Source: DATJPR01 sp963811705
GTDB lineage: Bacteria > Bacteroidota > Ignavibacteria > UBA10030 > UBA6906
Assembly (NCBI GenBank): GCA_963811705.1
Contig: CAWESL010000010.1
Span: 124,001 to 188,000 of the forward strand
Direction: 5' to 3'
Length of the DNA stretch: 64,000 nucleotides
A program made the translations under genes and the position numbers. The notes below the pieces were generated by a model that had not been told where the DNA came from, ran no database searches, and saw only the letters and a list, made by a program, of their open reading frames with translations. Each line of letters starts with the position of its first letter. Position 1 is the first letter of the stretch. Positions 53,044 to 61,465 of this stretch are shown here, in pieces.

Positions 53044-54110
53044 TGCGCGGACCTCCCCGGCGAAGCCGGAAATCCAGCACGGACCAGCCAGGCGACGACA
53101 GCAACGCCTCCGAGGAGAACCACGACAAAAAGGAAGAGGACGCTGTATTGCGGGTTGACCTCAAGGGTTGCAGGATCGAAAATTCCCTCCAGGTACATCG
53201 AGCGCAATTGATCGCGGACGAAGACCATCGCGACGATGGTGACGGCAATCATGATGACGGTCGGCCTGAACTGTCTTGCAAGCGACGAGGCGACGGCCCC
53301 CACTCCGCAGAGGAAGCCCAGCCAAAGGCCTATTGTTGCGGCGATGTTCTTTCCGAGGAATTGCAGCATGTACTCCTGCTTGAGCGACATCAGGAACCAG
53401 AACCCGATCACGATTTGTCCGATCGTTGCGTACCCGAACACGGACAAGCCGCGGCTGACCAAGTCCTGGCTTCCGGGGTGCCCGTGCTTTTCCCGGATCG
53501 TCCAGACGGCGGCTGCAAAGAGACCGCCCACCGCAATGGAAGCGACGACGAAATGCAGATACCGCGGGACGAACGAAGCATCCGGGAGGCTCAACAGAGT
53601 CCCGCTCCTGTTGGAGAAATAAGCGCCCCAAACGTCGGGGTGCATCATGGTCATCAAGTTGTTGACGAACGCAAATGCCACGCCGAGAAGGATGATTCCC
53701 GTGAGGCCGATCGCGGTCGCAGCAATGCCTGTTCGTGACGTCCGCGCATAGGCGTACAGGGCATAATATCCGATGATGACGGCAGGGATAATCAGGATCC
53801 AGTAGGTCGCCATCAGGACGGAGCTCGTGTAGAACAGGTGACCGTAGAGCACCTGAACAAAGAGCAGGACAGCAACGCCCATATTCACCGCGATCGCGAA
53901 GATGGTCGGGAGCCTGGTCGGGAACACTGCTTCCAGCCGCGGCTGGGTGCCGGGTTTTCGCAGCCGGGAGGCAACGGCGATGAAAGCGCTCCCGATCAGA
54001 ATGTTGATTAACAGAATGTGGATGGTGAAAAAGACGAGCTCCAGACTATGGAAGACCCAGTCGGGAGCGGGGATGGTATCGGGCGTGGGGAGCATCGGAG
54101 AGGGATTCAT
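53040..54110 (-). CDS. Second CydA-like membrane subunit (CydA'-type) of the octaheme complex
   Basis: The ATG at 54110 has a perfect AGGAGG and gives 356 residues with about nine membrane segments. It resembles the N-terminal half of CydA: 'FTIHILLINILIGSAF' carries a His at the b595-ligand position, and 'RYLHFVVASIAVGGLFAAAV' carries a His at the b558-ligand position (H186 in E. coli) that the fused partner lacks. The acidic residues of the partner are absent. It therefore looks like a CydA' subunit standing in for CydB. It is translationally coupled to the downstream fusion gene. Assignment rests on pattern similarity alone. Confidence 0.72.
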   Translation of the reverse strand: MNPSPMLPTPDTIPAPDWVFHSLELVFFTIHILLINILIGSAFIAVASRLRKPGTQPRLEAVFPTRLPTIFAIAVNMGVAVLLFVQVLYGHLFYTSSVLMATYWILIIPAVIIGYYALYAYARTSRTGIAATAIGLTGIILLGVAFAFVNNLMTMMHPDVWGAYFSNRSGTLLSLPDASFVPRYLHFVVASIAVGGLFAAAVWTIREKHGHPGSQDLVSRGLSVFGYATIGQIVIGFWFLMSLKQEYMLQFLGKNIAATIGLWLGFLCGVGAVASSLARQFRPTVIMIAVTIVAMVFVRDQLRSMYLEGIFDPATLEVNPQYSVLFLFVVVLLGGVAVVAWLVRAGFPASPGRSAQ

Positions 54111-54295
54111 CGTGAAAACCTCCTGAAGGTGGAATAGCAATCTCCGTGAGGTGCTGCGGGACAAGTATAGTCGACGCTGCAAGAAATTGCAAGGGAGGGT
54201 TTGGTGATGGAGGCAAAACTTGAATCCGACGCGGGCGGAATATACCTTGAGATACCATTTCAGAAATATATTGGAAATCTATCGAAGGAGGGAGT

Positions 54296-54964
54296 ATTCC
54301 AAAAGAGCTGGTTTGCAGGGCAATCCTGTTCGATCTCGACGGCGTCCTCGTGGACTCCCGTCGCGCGGTTGAGCTGTCATGGGAGCGATGGGCTGCCCAG
54401 CGGGGCGTACACAACGAATTCCTGCTGAAGCTCGCGCATGGTCGGCGCACAAGCGAATCGCTCCCGGAGATTGCGCCGCATCTGGATGTTGCAACCGAAG
54501 TTGCTCTCCTCGAGCAAATCGAATCCGAAGAAACGCGCGGACTGTTACCCATTGATGGAGCAATTGAACTTCTCCACACTCTGAAGCCGGATCAGTGGGC
54601 GATCGTGACGTCGGGGAGTCCGAAGGTTGCGCTCGCGCGGATGAGGTTCTGTGCGATCCCGACGCCCGGCGTGTTCATTACCGCGCTCGATGTGCAATCC
54701 GGAAAGCCCGCCCCGGACGGCTACCTTGCGGCTGCGAAACGCCTCGGCGTGCGACCGGCAGAATGCGTTGTCGTTGAGGACACGCGTGCGGGGATCGCTT
54801 CAGGAAAATCAGGAGGGATGAACGTGATCGCAGTCGAGGGCACCGAACAGCCGGAAGGGCTCGCCCAGGCGGACGTCGTTGCAGCGCGGCTCGCCGATAT
54901 TCAAGTGAAACACCTCGATGGAAATCGCATTCGGCTCTCAGTAGAAACGCCGGGGAGTGTCTGA
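54296..54964 (+). CDS. HAD-superfamily hydrolase, beta-phosphoglucomutase-like; start codon unclear
   Basis: The protein has the HAD core motifs: DxDGxLxD in 'ILFDLDGVLVDSRRAVE', 'IVTSGSP' (motif II), the Lys in 'SGKPAPDGYLAAAKRLG' and 'VVVEDTRAGIASGKSGG' (motif IV), with a small cap domain, as in beta-phosphoglucomutase and sugar phosphatases. The first in-frame ATG/GTG/TTG is a GTG at 54350, inside motif I, which would destroy the enzyme. A strong AAGGAGG (54285-54291) sits 4 bases before an in-frame ATT at 54296, proposed here as the start (222 residues); the frame is closed by a TGA at 54248. It is divergent from the CydA'-like gene. Substrate unknown. Confidence 0.75.
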   Translation: MPKELVCRAILFDLDGVLVDSRRAVELSWERWAAQRGVHNEFLLKLAHGRRTSESLPEIAPHLDVATEVALLEQIESEETRGLLPIDGAIELLHTLKPDQWAIVTSGSPKVALARMRFCAIPTPGVFITALDVQSGKPAPDGYLAAAKRLGVRPAECVVVEDTRAGIASGKSGGMNVIAVEGTEQPEGLAQADVVAARLADIQVKHLDGNRIRLSVETPGSV

Positions 54965-55330
54965 AACGTCAATCTCGCATGCGATACATTCACAGGGTTC
55001 GTTCCTGTTGGCGGGAGCAAGCGGGGTGTCGTGATGTGCTTTATCAGAGGAAACGCAAAAACCTGCGGCGACATCACAGGATTCTCCCTTTCGTGAAATC
55101 ATCGACGCTCTGTCCTGCATCACAAATTACAGTTCTACAAACACGGTGAGGAGGGAAGGCATTCCTACCGGCTGGAACGCCGCCGCGCCAATCTCGTCCT
55201 GCATCCGGTACGCAGCGAGGATGGTCGATCGTTGGCATTTGAATTGCCCTTCTTCTATGCGTTTACGCGTTTCGGGGAATTGTTCCGCGAACGGGATTTT
55301 GCGTCACTCGTCTGGAAGGAACACGTTCGG
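54965..55330. other. Intergenic region before the hemerythrin gene
   Basis: This 366-base stretch has no convincing gene. The hemerythrin frame is open upstream to before 55100, but the added residues are Arg-rich and have no start codon with a Shine-Dalgarno. No hairpin with a T-run and no tRNA were seen. Confidence 0.4.
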
Positions 55331-55786
55331 ATGTCCATTCTTGCCTGGTCAAAAGAACTCGCCGTCGACATTGTTTCCTGCGATACAGAACACCGCAGGC
55401 TCTTCGATCTGCTGCGGAAGTTGCACGATGCCATCGTTATCGGTTGCAGCCGGAACACGCTGAATGCCATTATCGCCGACCTTTTGAACACCGCGAAGGC
55501 GCATTTTGAAAACGAAGAGCGGCTGATGAAGGAACATGGGTATGCGGGGTTGGAGCCGCACAAGGCCGAGCACGAGAAGATTGCGAGGGATGTCCGGACA
55601 CTTGTTGCAGCCCTTTCCGCCGGGAAACTGGCGGGAAAGCCGGACATCGCGTTGCTCCCCGCCCAATGGCTCTACTCTCACATCCGCACGCACGACAAGC
55701 AGTATGTCCCGCAGATTGCCAACGCCGTGCGCGAAGCAATGGCCCATCCCGCCAAACGTGCGAGCATTCCTGAGCCGGTGGGCTAG
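55331..55786 (+). CDS. Bacteriohemerythrin
   Basis: The ATG at 55331, with AAGGA 10 bases upstream, gives the usual 151-residue protein starting 'MSILAWSKELAVDIVSCDTE'. The diiron ligands are visible in the four-helix pattern: His/Glu in 'DTEHRRLFDLL', 'LHDAI', 'HFENEERLMKEHGYAGLEPH' with 'KAEHEKI', and 'WLYSHIRTHDKQYVP'. Bacteriohemerythrins bind oxygen reversibly and serve in oxygen delivery or sensing. The neighbouring CydA-like complex on the other strand hints at shared oxygen physiology (inference). Confidence 0.92.
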   Translation: MSILAWSKELAVDIVSCDTEHRRLFDLLRKLHDAIVIGCSRNTLNAIIADLLNTAKAHFENEERLMKEHGYAGLEPHKAEHEKIARDVRTLVAALSAGKLAGKPDIALLPAQWLYSHIRTHDKQYVPQIANAVREAMAHPAKRASIPEPVG

Positions 55787-55880
55787 GAACCGCTTCCCCC
55801 ACCTACGATCGCGTCTTTACGGCCAGGAGTAAGACGTATGATGGATGCTGCAGGAAGAGAGCGGGGGCTGTGATTCCATC

Positions 55881-58250
55881 TTATCTCAGGAGCAACATCG
55901 AACGTGAGGCGGTGAAGCTGCCGACCGTCAGCCGATAGAAGTACACCCCGCTTGCGAGACTGCTCCCATCGAAGGTGAACGCGTATTTGCCCGCCGGATA
56001 GCGACCACTCGCGAGCACCGCCACTTCTCTGCCAAGCAGATCATACACTGCCAGTCGAACGACACTGTTCACTGTCCACTGTGCACTGACCACTGTACTC
56101 GGGTTAAACGGATTCGGATAGTTCTGATACAACTCCATCTTCTGCGGAACATTGACAACCGCTGCGCTTCGCACCTCCGTGGCCGTTGACGACTTTACGA
56201 TCGCGAAACTCCACTGTGTCGAATCTCCTGCGGCAAGCGTCCGGGTGAATGTCGGATTGAGCTCCAGCCCGAAGACATCCTCTCTTCCGCTCAATGCGTC
56301 GGGGATCGTCCCCCATTGAAAGCGCAAAGCGCTGCCGGTGATCAGGTTCTTCACGCCGACTGACGTCGGTGATACTGCCTGCGACGTCGCTCCCGTCCCG
56401 TCGATGTACGCAACGCTGTTTCTTCCATTGTCCATCACCGCAAGAAGAGACGGGGAAAAGCTGTTCTGGATCTCCATGGAAGTCTGCATTGCCGTCCCGA
56501 GCTGCGACGTCAGCACGTATCGTACTTCGAGCCCCGTCGCGGTCGGATGAATCGATTTTCTGACGTCGATCCCGTAGACTCCGGCATCAAACGTTACGCC
56601 GGTGGAATCCAGGACCGGATCGTACACCAGGTTTTCCATGGGCGTCGCCGGGCCGCCGTTGAAGCTGAGTTCGTCGTTCAACGCCCGTTTCCGGACGATG
56701 AAGTCCCATGTGAAGATTTCGGGAATGAGAGGGTTTCCTGCCAGCCAGGAATAGGTCTGCTGGCCGCCATGGATTACCGGAAGCGCAAGATTATCGTTCA
56801 CATAGGTCTCGCCGTAGTCTGCCGAAAAGTTCTCATTACCGATCATTTCCTCGCCCCGGGCGAGATCAAACCAGTAGAGGAGTCGGCCGCCGTTGGTGGA
56901 GAGCACGTAAAGGTCTTTCGGCGTGCTGAGCACGATTTCGTTCACCCCGTCCCGGTTGATGTCCGCCTGAACAACTCGATTATCCGGCATGAGCTTGCAG
57001 AGTGCCGCGGTTGCGGCGACGGCGGATGCCCTTGCCAGCTGCAGTTGCGTATGAACAATGTCGCCTTCAAGGCCATGACACCCGAACTCGAACTGGTGCG
57101 CGCACAGCGTGAACCATGCATGTCGAATCAATTTGTCGGCCGCTGTGTCGGCGGCAAACGTCTGGAGAACGGTGGCAACGCTGTCGATATACGTTCGGAG
57201 CGAGTCGTAGACCGATCGCATGGTCTGGAACTGCGCGCTTTGATTCTCCGCGAACCAGGCGTCGCCGCCCATCCACTGCGCGGCGCCGTCGACGATCGGC
57301 GTGAGTTCCGGCGGCGCTGGATGGCTCGCGAGCCAATCCGCGTAGGTTGTCACGCGAATCGTCGTGTCTCGTTCGATCGCAGAGAGCAATGCATCAAGCC
57401 CGTTGAAGTTGGTTTGGGGGTCGACCCGGTTCTCGAAATCCCACAACCCCGTCGCTTCCGCGTCCTGATAATATCCGATGGCATACTGTTCGAGGGTGTC
57501 CTCGGCGTACCGTGCGTGAAGATAGTCCATGACCGGGGCAGGATTGCCGGAATTGACGGCATTGTCGACGAGCCCGAGGAATGTTTTGTCGTCCTCGAAG
57601 GCGACGACACTTCGCCCGTTGAACCGAGTCACCCTCGGCTGGTAGACCGGCCCGGTCGCGCCACTGGCGAGGAGAATGTGATCCTCGACGGGGACATATT
57701 GATATCCGTTGTCGGCGAGAAGCTGGACGAAATTCTGCGTCCACACTCTCTCCGCATTCCAGAACGCCTTCGGTTCAACGCCAAGGACTTTTTCGATCAA
57801 ATCCTTCTGAAACTTTATCTGATAGTCGTTGAACTCATAGTCGCCCGTGTCTGTGCGGGTCGAGTACATGATATTTTGAGCGTAGGTGCTGCCGAAGATC
57901 TCAAACTGGCCTGCGGCGATCCCCTGACGGATGAGCAGGAGCGTGGTATCGCCGAACCATTGGAGGTCGTGGATCAAGGAGGCGGAGAAATGGAGCTGGA
58001 ATTTCTGCGAGGGGTGCTTCAGGAGAGTCTGAATCAGCCCACGGAAACACGCACGGTCCGCAACTCTCCCATACGGAACAAGATTTTGATTTGCATGGAA
58101 GAGGAAGGAAATGTTCAGCTTATGCGGAGCGGAGGCCGGCGATTTGGATGAATCCGGCTGCGAAGGCGTATTGGTATTGAGAGAAAGCGCTGCATTTGAA
58201 ATGAAAATTAATAGGGATACCGTTGCGAGGAATTTGTATCGATGCAACAT
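55881..58250 (-). CDS. Secreted glycoside hydrolase family 57 enzyme with T9SS sorting domain
   Basis: The ATG at 58250 follows AGGAGA and starts a signal peptide ('YKFLATVSLLIFISNAALS'), giving 789 residues. The GH57 catalytic domain (about 45-420) keeps 'LNISFLFHANQNL', the nucleophile E167 in 'FWNAERVWTQNFVQLLADNG' and the proposed acid/base D263 in 'GYYQDAEATGLWDF'. Both fit T. litoralis glucanotransferase (E123/D214). A beta-rich region follows (420-700) and the protein ends with a type A T9SS domain ('YQNYPNPFNPSTVV', 'SGVYFYRLTVG'). Alpha-glucan hydrolysis or transfer at the cell surface is predicted. Part of the T9SS domain is encoded by heptamer repeats. Confidence 0.88.
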   Translation of the reverse strand: MLHRYKFLATVSLLIFISNAALSLNTNTPSQPDSSKSPASAPHKLNISFLFHANQNLVPYGRVADRACFRGLIQTLLKHPSQKFQLHFSASLIHDLQWFGDTTLLLIRQGIAAGQFEIFGSTYAQNIMYSTRTDTGDYEFNDYQIKFQKDLIEKVLGVEPKAFWNAERVWTQNFVQLLADNGYQYVPVEDHILLASGATGPVYQPRVTRFNGRSVVAFEDDKTFLGLVDNAVNSGNPAPVMDYLHARYAEDTLEQYAIGYYQDAEATGLWDFENRVDPQTNFNGLDALLSAIERDTTIRVTTYADWLASHPAPPELTPIVDGAAQWMGGDAWFAENQSAQFQTMRSVYDSLRTYIDSVATVLQTFAADTAADKLIRHAWFTLCAHQFEFGCHGLEGDIVHTQLQLARASAVAATAALCKLMPDNRVVQADINRDGVNEIVLSTPKDLYVLSTNGGRLLYWFDLARGEEMIGNENFSADYGETYVNDNLALPVIHGGQQTYSWLAGNPLIPEIFTWDFIVRKRALNDELSFNGGPATPMENLVYDPVLDSTGVTFDAGVYGIDVRKSIHPTATGLEVRYVLTSQLGTAMQTSMEIQNSFSPSLLAVMDNGRNSVAYIDGTGATSQAVSPTSVGVKNLITGSALRFQWGTIPDALSGREDVFGLELNPTFTRTLAAGDSTQWSFAIVKSSTATEVRSAAVVNVPQKMELYQNYPNPFNPSTVVSAQWTVNSVVRLAVYDLLGREVAVLASGRYPAGKYAFTFDGSSLASGVYFYRLTVGSFTASRSMLLLR
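56064..56098. repeat. Five tandem heptamers inside the GH57 coding sequence
   Basis: Units ACTGTTC, ACTGTCC, ACTGTGC, ACTGACC, ACTGTAC follow each other without gaps; on the coding strand they read as CAGTGGN-type units. They encode about 12 residues of the T9SS domain ('TVVSAQWTVNSV'). The unit belongs to the same family as the intergenic arrays at 4046 and 49658. Confidence 0.7.
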
Positions 58251-58397
58251 GGGACTTCTCCTGATTGACTTCCGAAAGTTCCGGACAAAGGACGTCAAAT
58301 ACCACTGCGTCTGTCACCTTGTCCTGGGTTGCCCGCACAATTGCGCCTTCACAAGATTGTTCGTAAGATCATAGATTCCTTTCCTGAGGCTTGAGAC

Positions 58398-60659
58398 ATG
58401 CGTCCGACGTCGATTCTCCCACTCGCAATGGTGTTTGCTCTCGCCGTGTCCACGGCGGCAGAAAAGAATGTGCAGAACGGTTCAATTCGGTTGACGCTTG
58501 ATCCAGGGAACGGATCATACGCGGTCACGTTTGGTGCGATCGGCTGGGTGTTTCAGGGAAGGCTGGGCAGTGCTGCAACGAATGTGACTTCGCAGTCCGG
58601 GAAGGATCGGAACGGCGCCTACAAGGAAATTTCCTTCCGCTGGTCTGCTCGCCGACCGATGCTCGGATCGATCCGTCTCTATGATAAGCGGAGCGCGGTC
58701 CTTTTTAGCGAGACAACTCTCGACACGTCGAGCGATCCTCCCCCTCCATTTCCCGTGCTTCGCCCGAAGCCGTCGCAACTCCATATGCTGACGTTTACAG
58801 AGCGTGAATTCGGTGCTCCGCCGGTCGTCCGGTGGCTTGCTGAAAAGGCCGGCTCCAGCGACGCCGTTCACAGCGGCCCGCTCGTTCTGTTTGACGATCA
58901 TGCGAAGACGTGCATTGTTTCCGCTGCGTCGGATTTCATGGTGTCTTCCATTGTCGAGGGGGTGGACACGTCGATCGCATCCGGGTTGCTCAATTCTCTG
59001 AAGGGAATCCCAAAGGGATACACCTACAGGACGCTGATCGTTGCTGCGAAGGGGATCAATGCGGCGTGGGAGTCGTGGGGAAACACTATGACGGATCTCC
59101 ATGGGAAGAAACGCCCATCGAATGAAGCGGATGCCGGGCTCCGATACCTGGGATACTGGACGGACAACGGCGCAACGTACTACTATAATTATGATACGAC
59201 GAAAGGGTACGAGGGAACGCTGGTCTCCGAGCTTGCCCACCTCGACAGCGTGCATATCCCGATCCGGTATCTTCAACTTGACAGCTGGTGGTATCTCAAA
59301 GGATTCACACCCCCCGACGGGAAGGTGCCGGAACACCCGGAGTCGAAGGTCCCGTCTCTTCCGGCAGGCGAGTGGAATCGTTACGGCGGATTGATCGACT
59401 ATGTCCCGTCGCCGGCCTTGTTTCCGAAAGGATTGAAGGTTTTTCGTGACAGGATTGGAATTCCCTTGATCACGCACAACCGCTGGATCGAACGCGAGAG
59501 TCCGTATCGCCATGAGTACGCCATCTCGGGGATCGGCGCCGTCGATCCCCGCTGGTGGAACATGATCGCTTCGAACCTCGCCTGGTGGGGGGTGCAAACA
59601 TATGAACAGGATTGGCAGAACTACATCTACCGCTATTCCCCCGAGTTCTTTACGACGACCTGGGCGGCCGACAAATTCTTTGACGGAATGGCGGAGGCCT
59701 GCGCGCGACACGGCCTGACCATGCAGTATTGCATGAGCCTCCCGCGCTGCTATTTGCAGGGCGGCGCGAAGTATTCGAACCTGACCACCATCCGTGTGAG
59801 CGGCGATCGTTTCGAGCGGGCAAAATGGAAAGAGTTTCTGTATGGTTCCCGTCTTGCGAGTGCATTAGGGGTCTGGCCCTGGGCCGATGTGTTCATGAGC
59901 AGCGAGAGGGACAACCTTCTCCTGGCCACGCTCTCCGGTGGAATGGTTGGGATCGGGGATGCGTATGGGTCGGAAAATCCGAAGAACATTGCCTGGGCGG
60001 TTCGGCCGGACGGCGTCATCGTGAAGCCTGACGCAGCGCTCGTCCCAACCGATCAGACGGTCCTGGCTGATGCGATGCAGGCGTCCGTTGCCCGAACCGC
60101 ATTCACGTTCACGGACACTCCGGGATCGAGCAACGATGCGCGGGCAGTCTATCTCTTCAGTTCCAATGACGAGGTGAAGTCCGCCCCGACTACGACCAGG
60201 CCGTCCGATCTGGGTTTGCGCGGCAAAGTCTTTGTCTATGATTTCTTCGCGCAAAAAGGGAAGTGCGTCCAGGCGACGGATTCCCTGCCTCCTCTCGAAG
60301 AAGGCGGCGTTCGGTATGCGGTTCTTGCACCCGTGGACGCTCACGGGATCGCGCTCATCGGGGATCCGGGGAAATTCGTGACGCGCGGGCGTGAACGCAT
60401 CTCTGCGATCACCCCCATCGCAAACGGAATCTCCGTTGCCGTCACGTTCTCCTCTTCGGAAGCAGGCGGGACCATGGCGGGGTATGCACGGACGAAGCCG
60501 GAAGTTTCCGCGAAGGAGGGGAAGGTGGAAGTCTCGCGTTACGACGATCAGTCGGGACAATTCCTCCTCACGTTGCGGCGCGCTCCGAATGCGAGGGTCC
60601 AGAGAGATCACGGAGACGCGGTGGCGGCAATGACGGTCGAGATACGAACTCACCCCTAA
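58398..60659 (+). CDS. Secreted putative glycoside hydrolase (GH36-like TIM barrel), family uncertain
   Basis: The 753-residue protein has a signal peptide (ILPLAMVFALAVSTAAE) and GAGG before the ATG at 58398. An N-terminal beta domain (about 25-245) is followed by what looks like a TIM barrel: 'LRYLGYWTDNGATYYYNYD', 'IPIRYLQLDSWWYLKG', 'GVQTYEQDWQNYIYRYSP', 'LTMQYCMSLPRCYLQGG', 'PWADVFMSS'. The Asp residues in 'LQLDSWW' and 'YEQDWQ' are candidate catalytic residues. The pattern recalls GH36/raffinose-synthase-like alpha-galactosidases, but the usual signatures are not exact. It is divergent from the GH57 gene (147 bases apart), so both may serve the same polysaccharide. Confidence 0.7.
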   Translation: MRPTSILPLAMVFALAVSTAAEKNVQNGSIRLTLDPGNGSYAVTFGAIGWVFQGRLGSAATNVTSQSGKDRNGAYKEISFRWSARRPMLGSIRLYDKRSAVLFSETTLDTSSDPPPPFPVLRPKPSQLHMLTFTEREFGAPPVVRWLAEKAGSSDAVHSGPLVLFDDHAKTCIVSAASDFMVSSIVEGVDTSIASGLLNSLKGIPKGYTYRTLIVAAKGINAAWESWGNTMTDLHGKKRPSNEADAGLRYLGYWTDNGATYYYNYDTTKGYEGTLVSELAHLDSVHIPIRYLQLDSWWYLKGFTPPDGKVPEHPESKVPSLPAGEWNRYGGLIDYVPSPALFPKGLKVFRDRIGIPLITHNRWIERESPYRHEYAISGIGAVDPRWWNMIASNLAWWGVQTYEQDWQNYIYRYSPEFFTTTWAADKFFDGMAEACARHGLTMQYCMSLPRCYLQGGAKYSNLTTIRVSGDRFERAKWKEFLYGSRLASALGVWPWADVFMSSERDNLLLATLSGGMVGIGDAYGSENPKNIAWAVRPDGVIVKPDAALVPTDQTVLADAMQASVARTAFTFTDTPGSSNDARAVYLFSSNDEVKSAPTTTRPSDLGLRGKVFVYDFFAQKGKCVQATDSLPPLEEGGVRYAVLAPVDAHGIALIGDPGKFVTRGRERISAITPIANGISVAVTFSSSEAGGTMAGYARTKPEVSAKEGKVEVSRYDDQSGQFLLTLRRAPNARVQRDHGDAVAAMTVEIRTHP

Positions 60660-60691
60660 GCCCGTTCTTATAACCTGCAAGGTCCAGCACT

Positions 60692-61465
60692 ATGTCAGCA
60701 ATCGCAGTTGATCATCTGGCGAAGTCGTATGGCGCGAAAATAGCCGTGCGGGATCTCACCTTCACCGTCGACCCCGGTGAGATTGTCGGATTTCTCGGTC
60801 CGAACGGGGCGGGGAAGTCGACAACGGTGAAAGTCCTCACCGGCCTGATCCGCCCGACCGGCGGCACGGCCCTTGTCGGTGGGCGCGACGTTGTCAAGGA
60901 CGCCATCGAAGTGAAGAAGCGGATCGGTTACGTCCCGGAGTCCGGGGCGCTGTTCGAGACCCTTACGGCAAGGGAGTACCTGCACTTTGTCTCCGAGCTG
61001 CACCATCTGGACCGGTCGGTCTCGGCGCAGCGGATCGAGGAGTTCTTGACGTTGTTCGGTCTCTGGGAGGAGAGCGAGCAGCGGTTGCAGGAATATTCGA
61101 AAGGGATGAAGCAGAAAGTGCTGATCTGTGCCGCACTCCTGCACAACCCGGAGGTCCTGTTCCTCGACGAGCCGTTGAATGGCCTGGATGCGAACGCAGC
61201 TTCGGTGTTCAAGGAAGTCCTCCGTCAGCTCGCCGCGCAGGAAAAGACGATCTTCTTCTGTTCGCATATCCTCGACGTCGTCGAGCGGTTCTGCAAGAGA
61301 ATCATCATTATCCATAACGGCGTGCTCATCGCAGACGGAACGCCTGCGGCGATCGCGCAATCGGCGCGGGCAAACAGTCTTGAAGAGGCATTCTGCACCC
61401 TGACGGGGACGAAAGACGTCAGAGACTCCGCGATGGATTTCCTTCAGGCAATGAACGACCAATGA
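60692..61465 (+). CDS. ABC transporter ATP-binding protein
   Basis: The 257-residue nucleotide-binding subunit has Walker A 'GPNGAGKST', a Q-loop in 'GYVPESGALFETLTAREYL', an ABC signature variant 'EYSKGMKQKV', Walker B 'VLFLDEPLNGLD' and the H-loop 'CSHILD'. It matches the family of ATPases that serve exporter-type permeases. The last bases overlap the permease start as ATGATGA (61462-61465), so the two form an exporter. Cargo is unknown. Confidence 0.94.
   Translation: MSAIAVDHLAKSYGAKIAVRDLTFTVDPGEIVGFLGPNGAGKSTTVKVLTGLIRPTGGTALVGGRDVVKDAIEVKKRIGYVPESGALFETLTAREYLHFVSELHHLDRSVSAQRIEEFLTLFGLWEESEQRLQEYSKGMKQKVLICAALLHNPEVLFLDEPLNGLDANAASVFKEVLRQLAAQEKTIFFCSHILDVVERFCKRIIIIHNGVLIADGTPAAIAQSARANSLEEAFCTLTGTKDVRDSAMDFLQAMNDQ

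Noticed and set aside
54201..54428. Short frame with a good Shine-Dalgarno (ATG at 54207) considered as the start of the HAD gene
   Set aside because: It is in another frame, does not encode the HAD motif, and would need a frameshift in a region with no homopolymer run.
55146..55463. Frame overlapping the hemerythrin start
   Set aside because: No family resemblance and a different frame from the clear hemerythrin; treated as noise.
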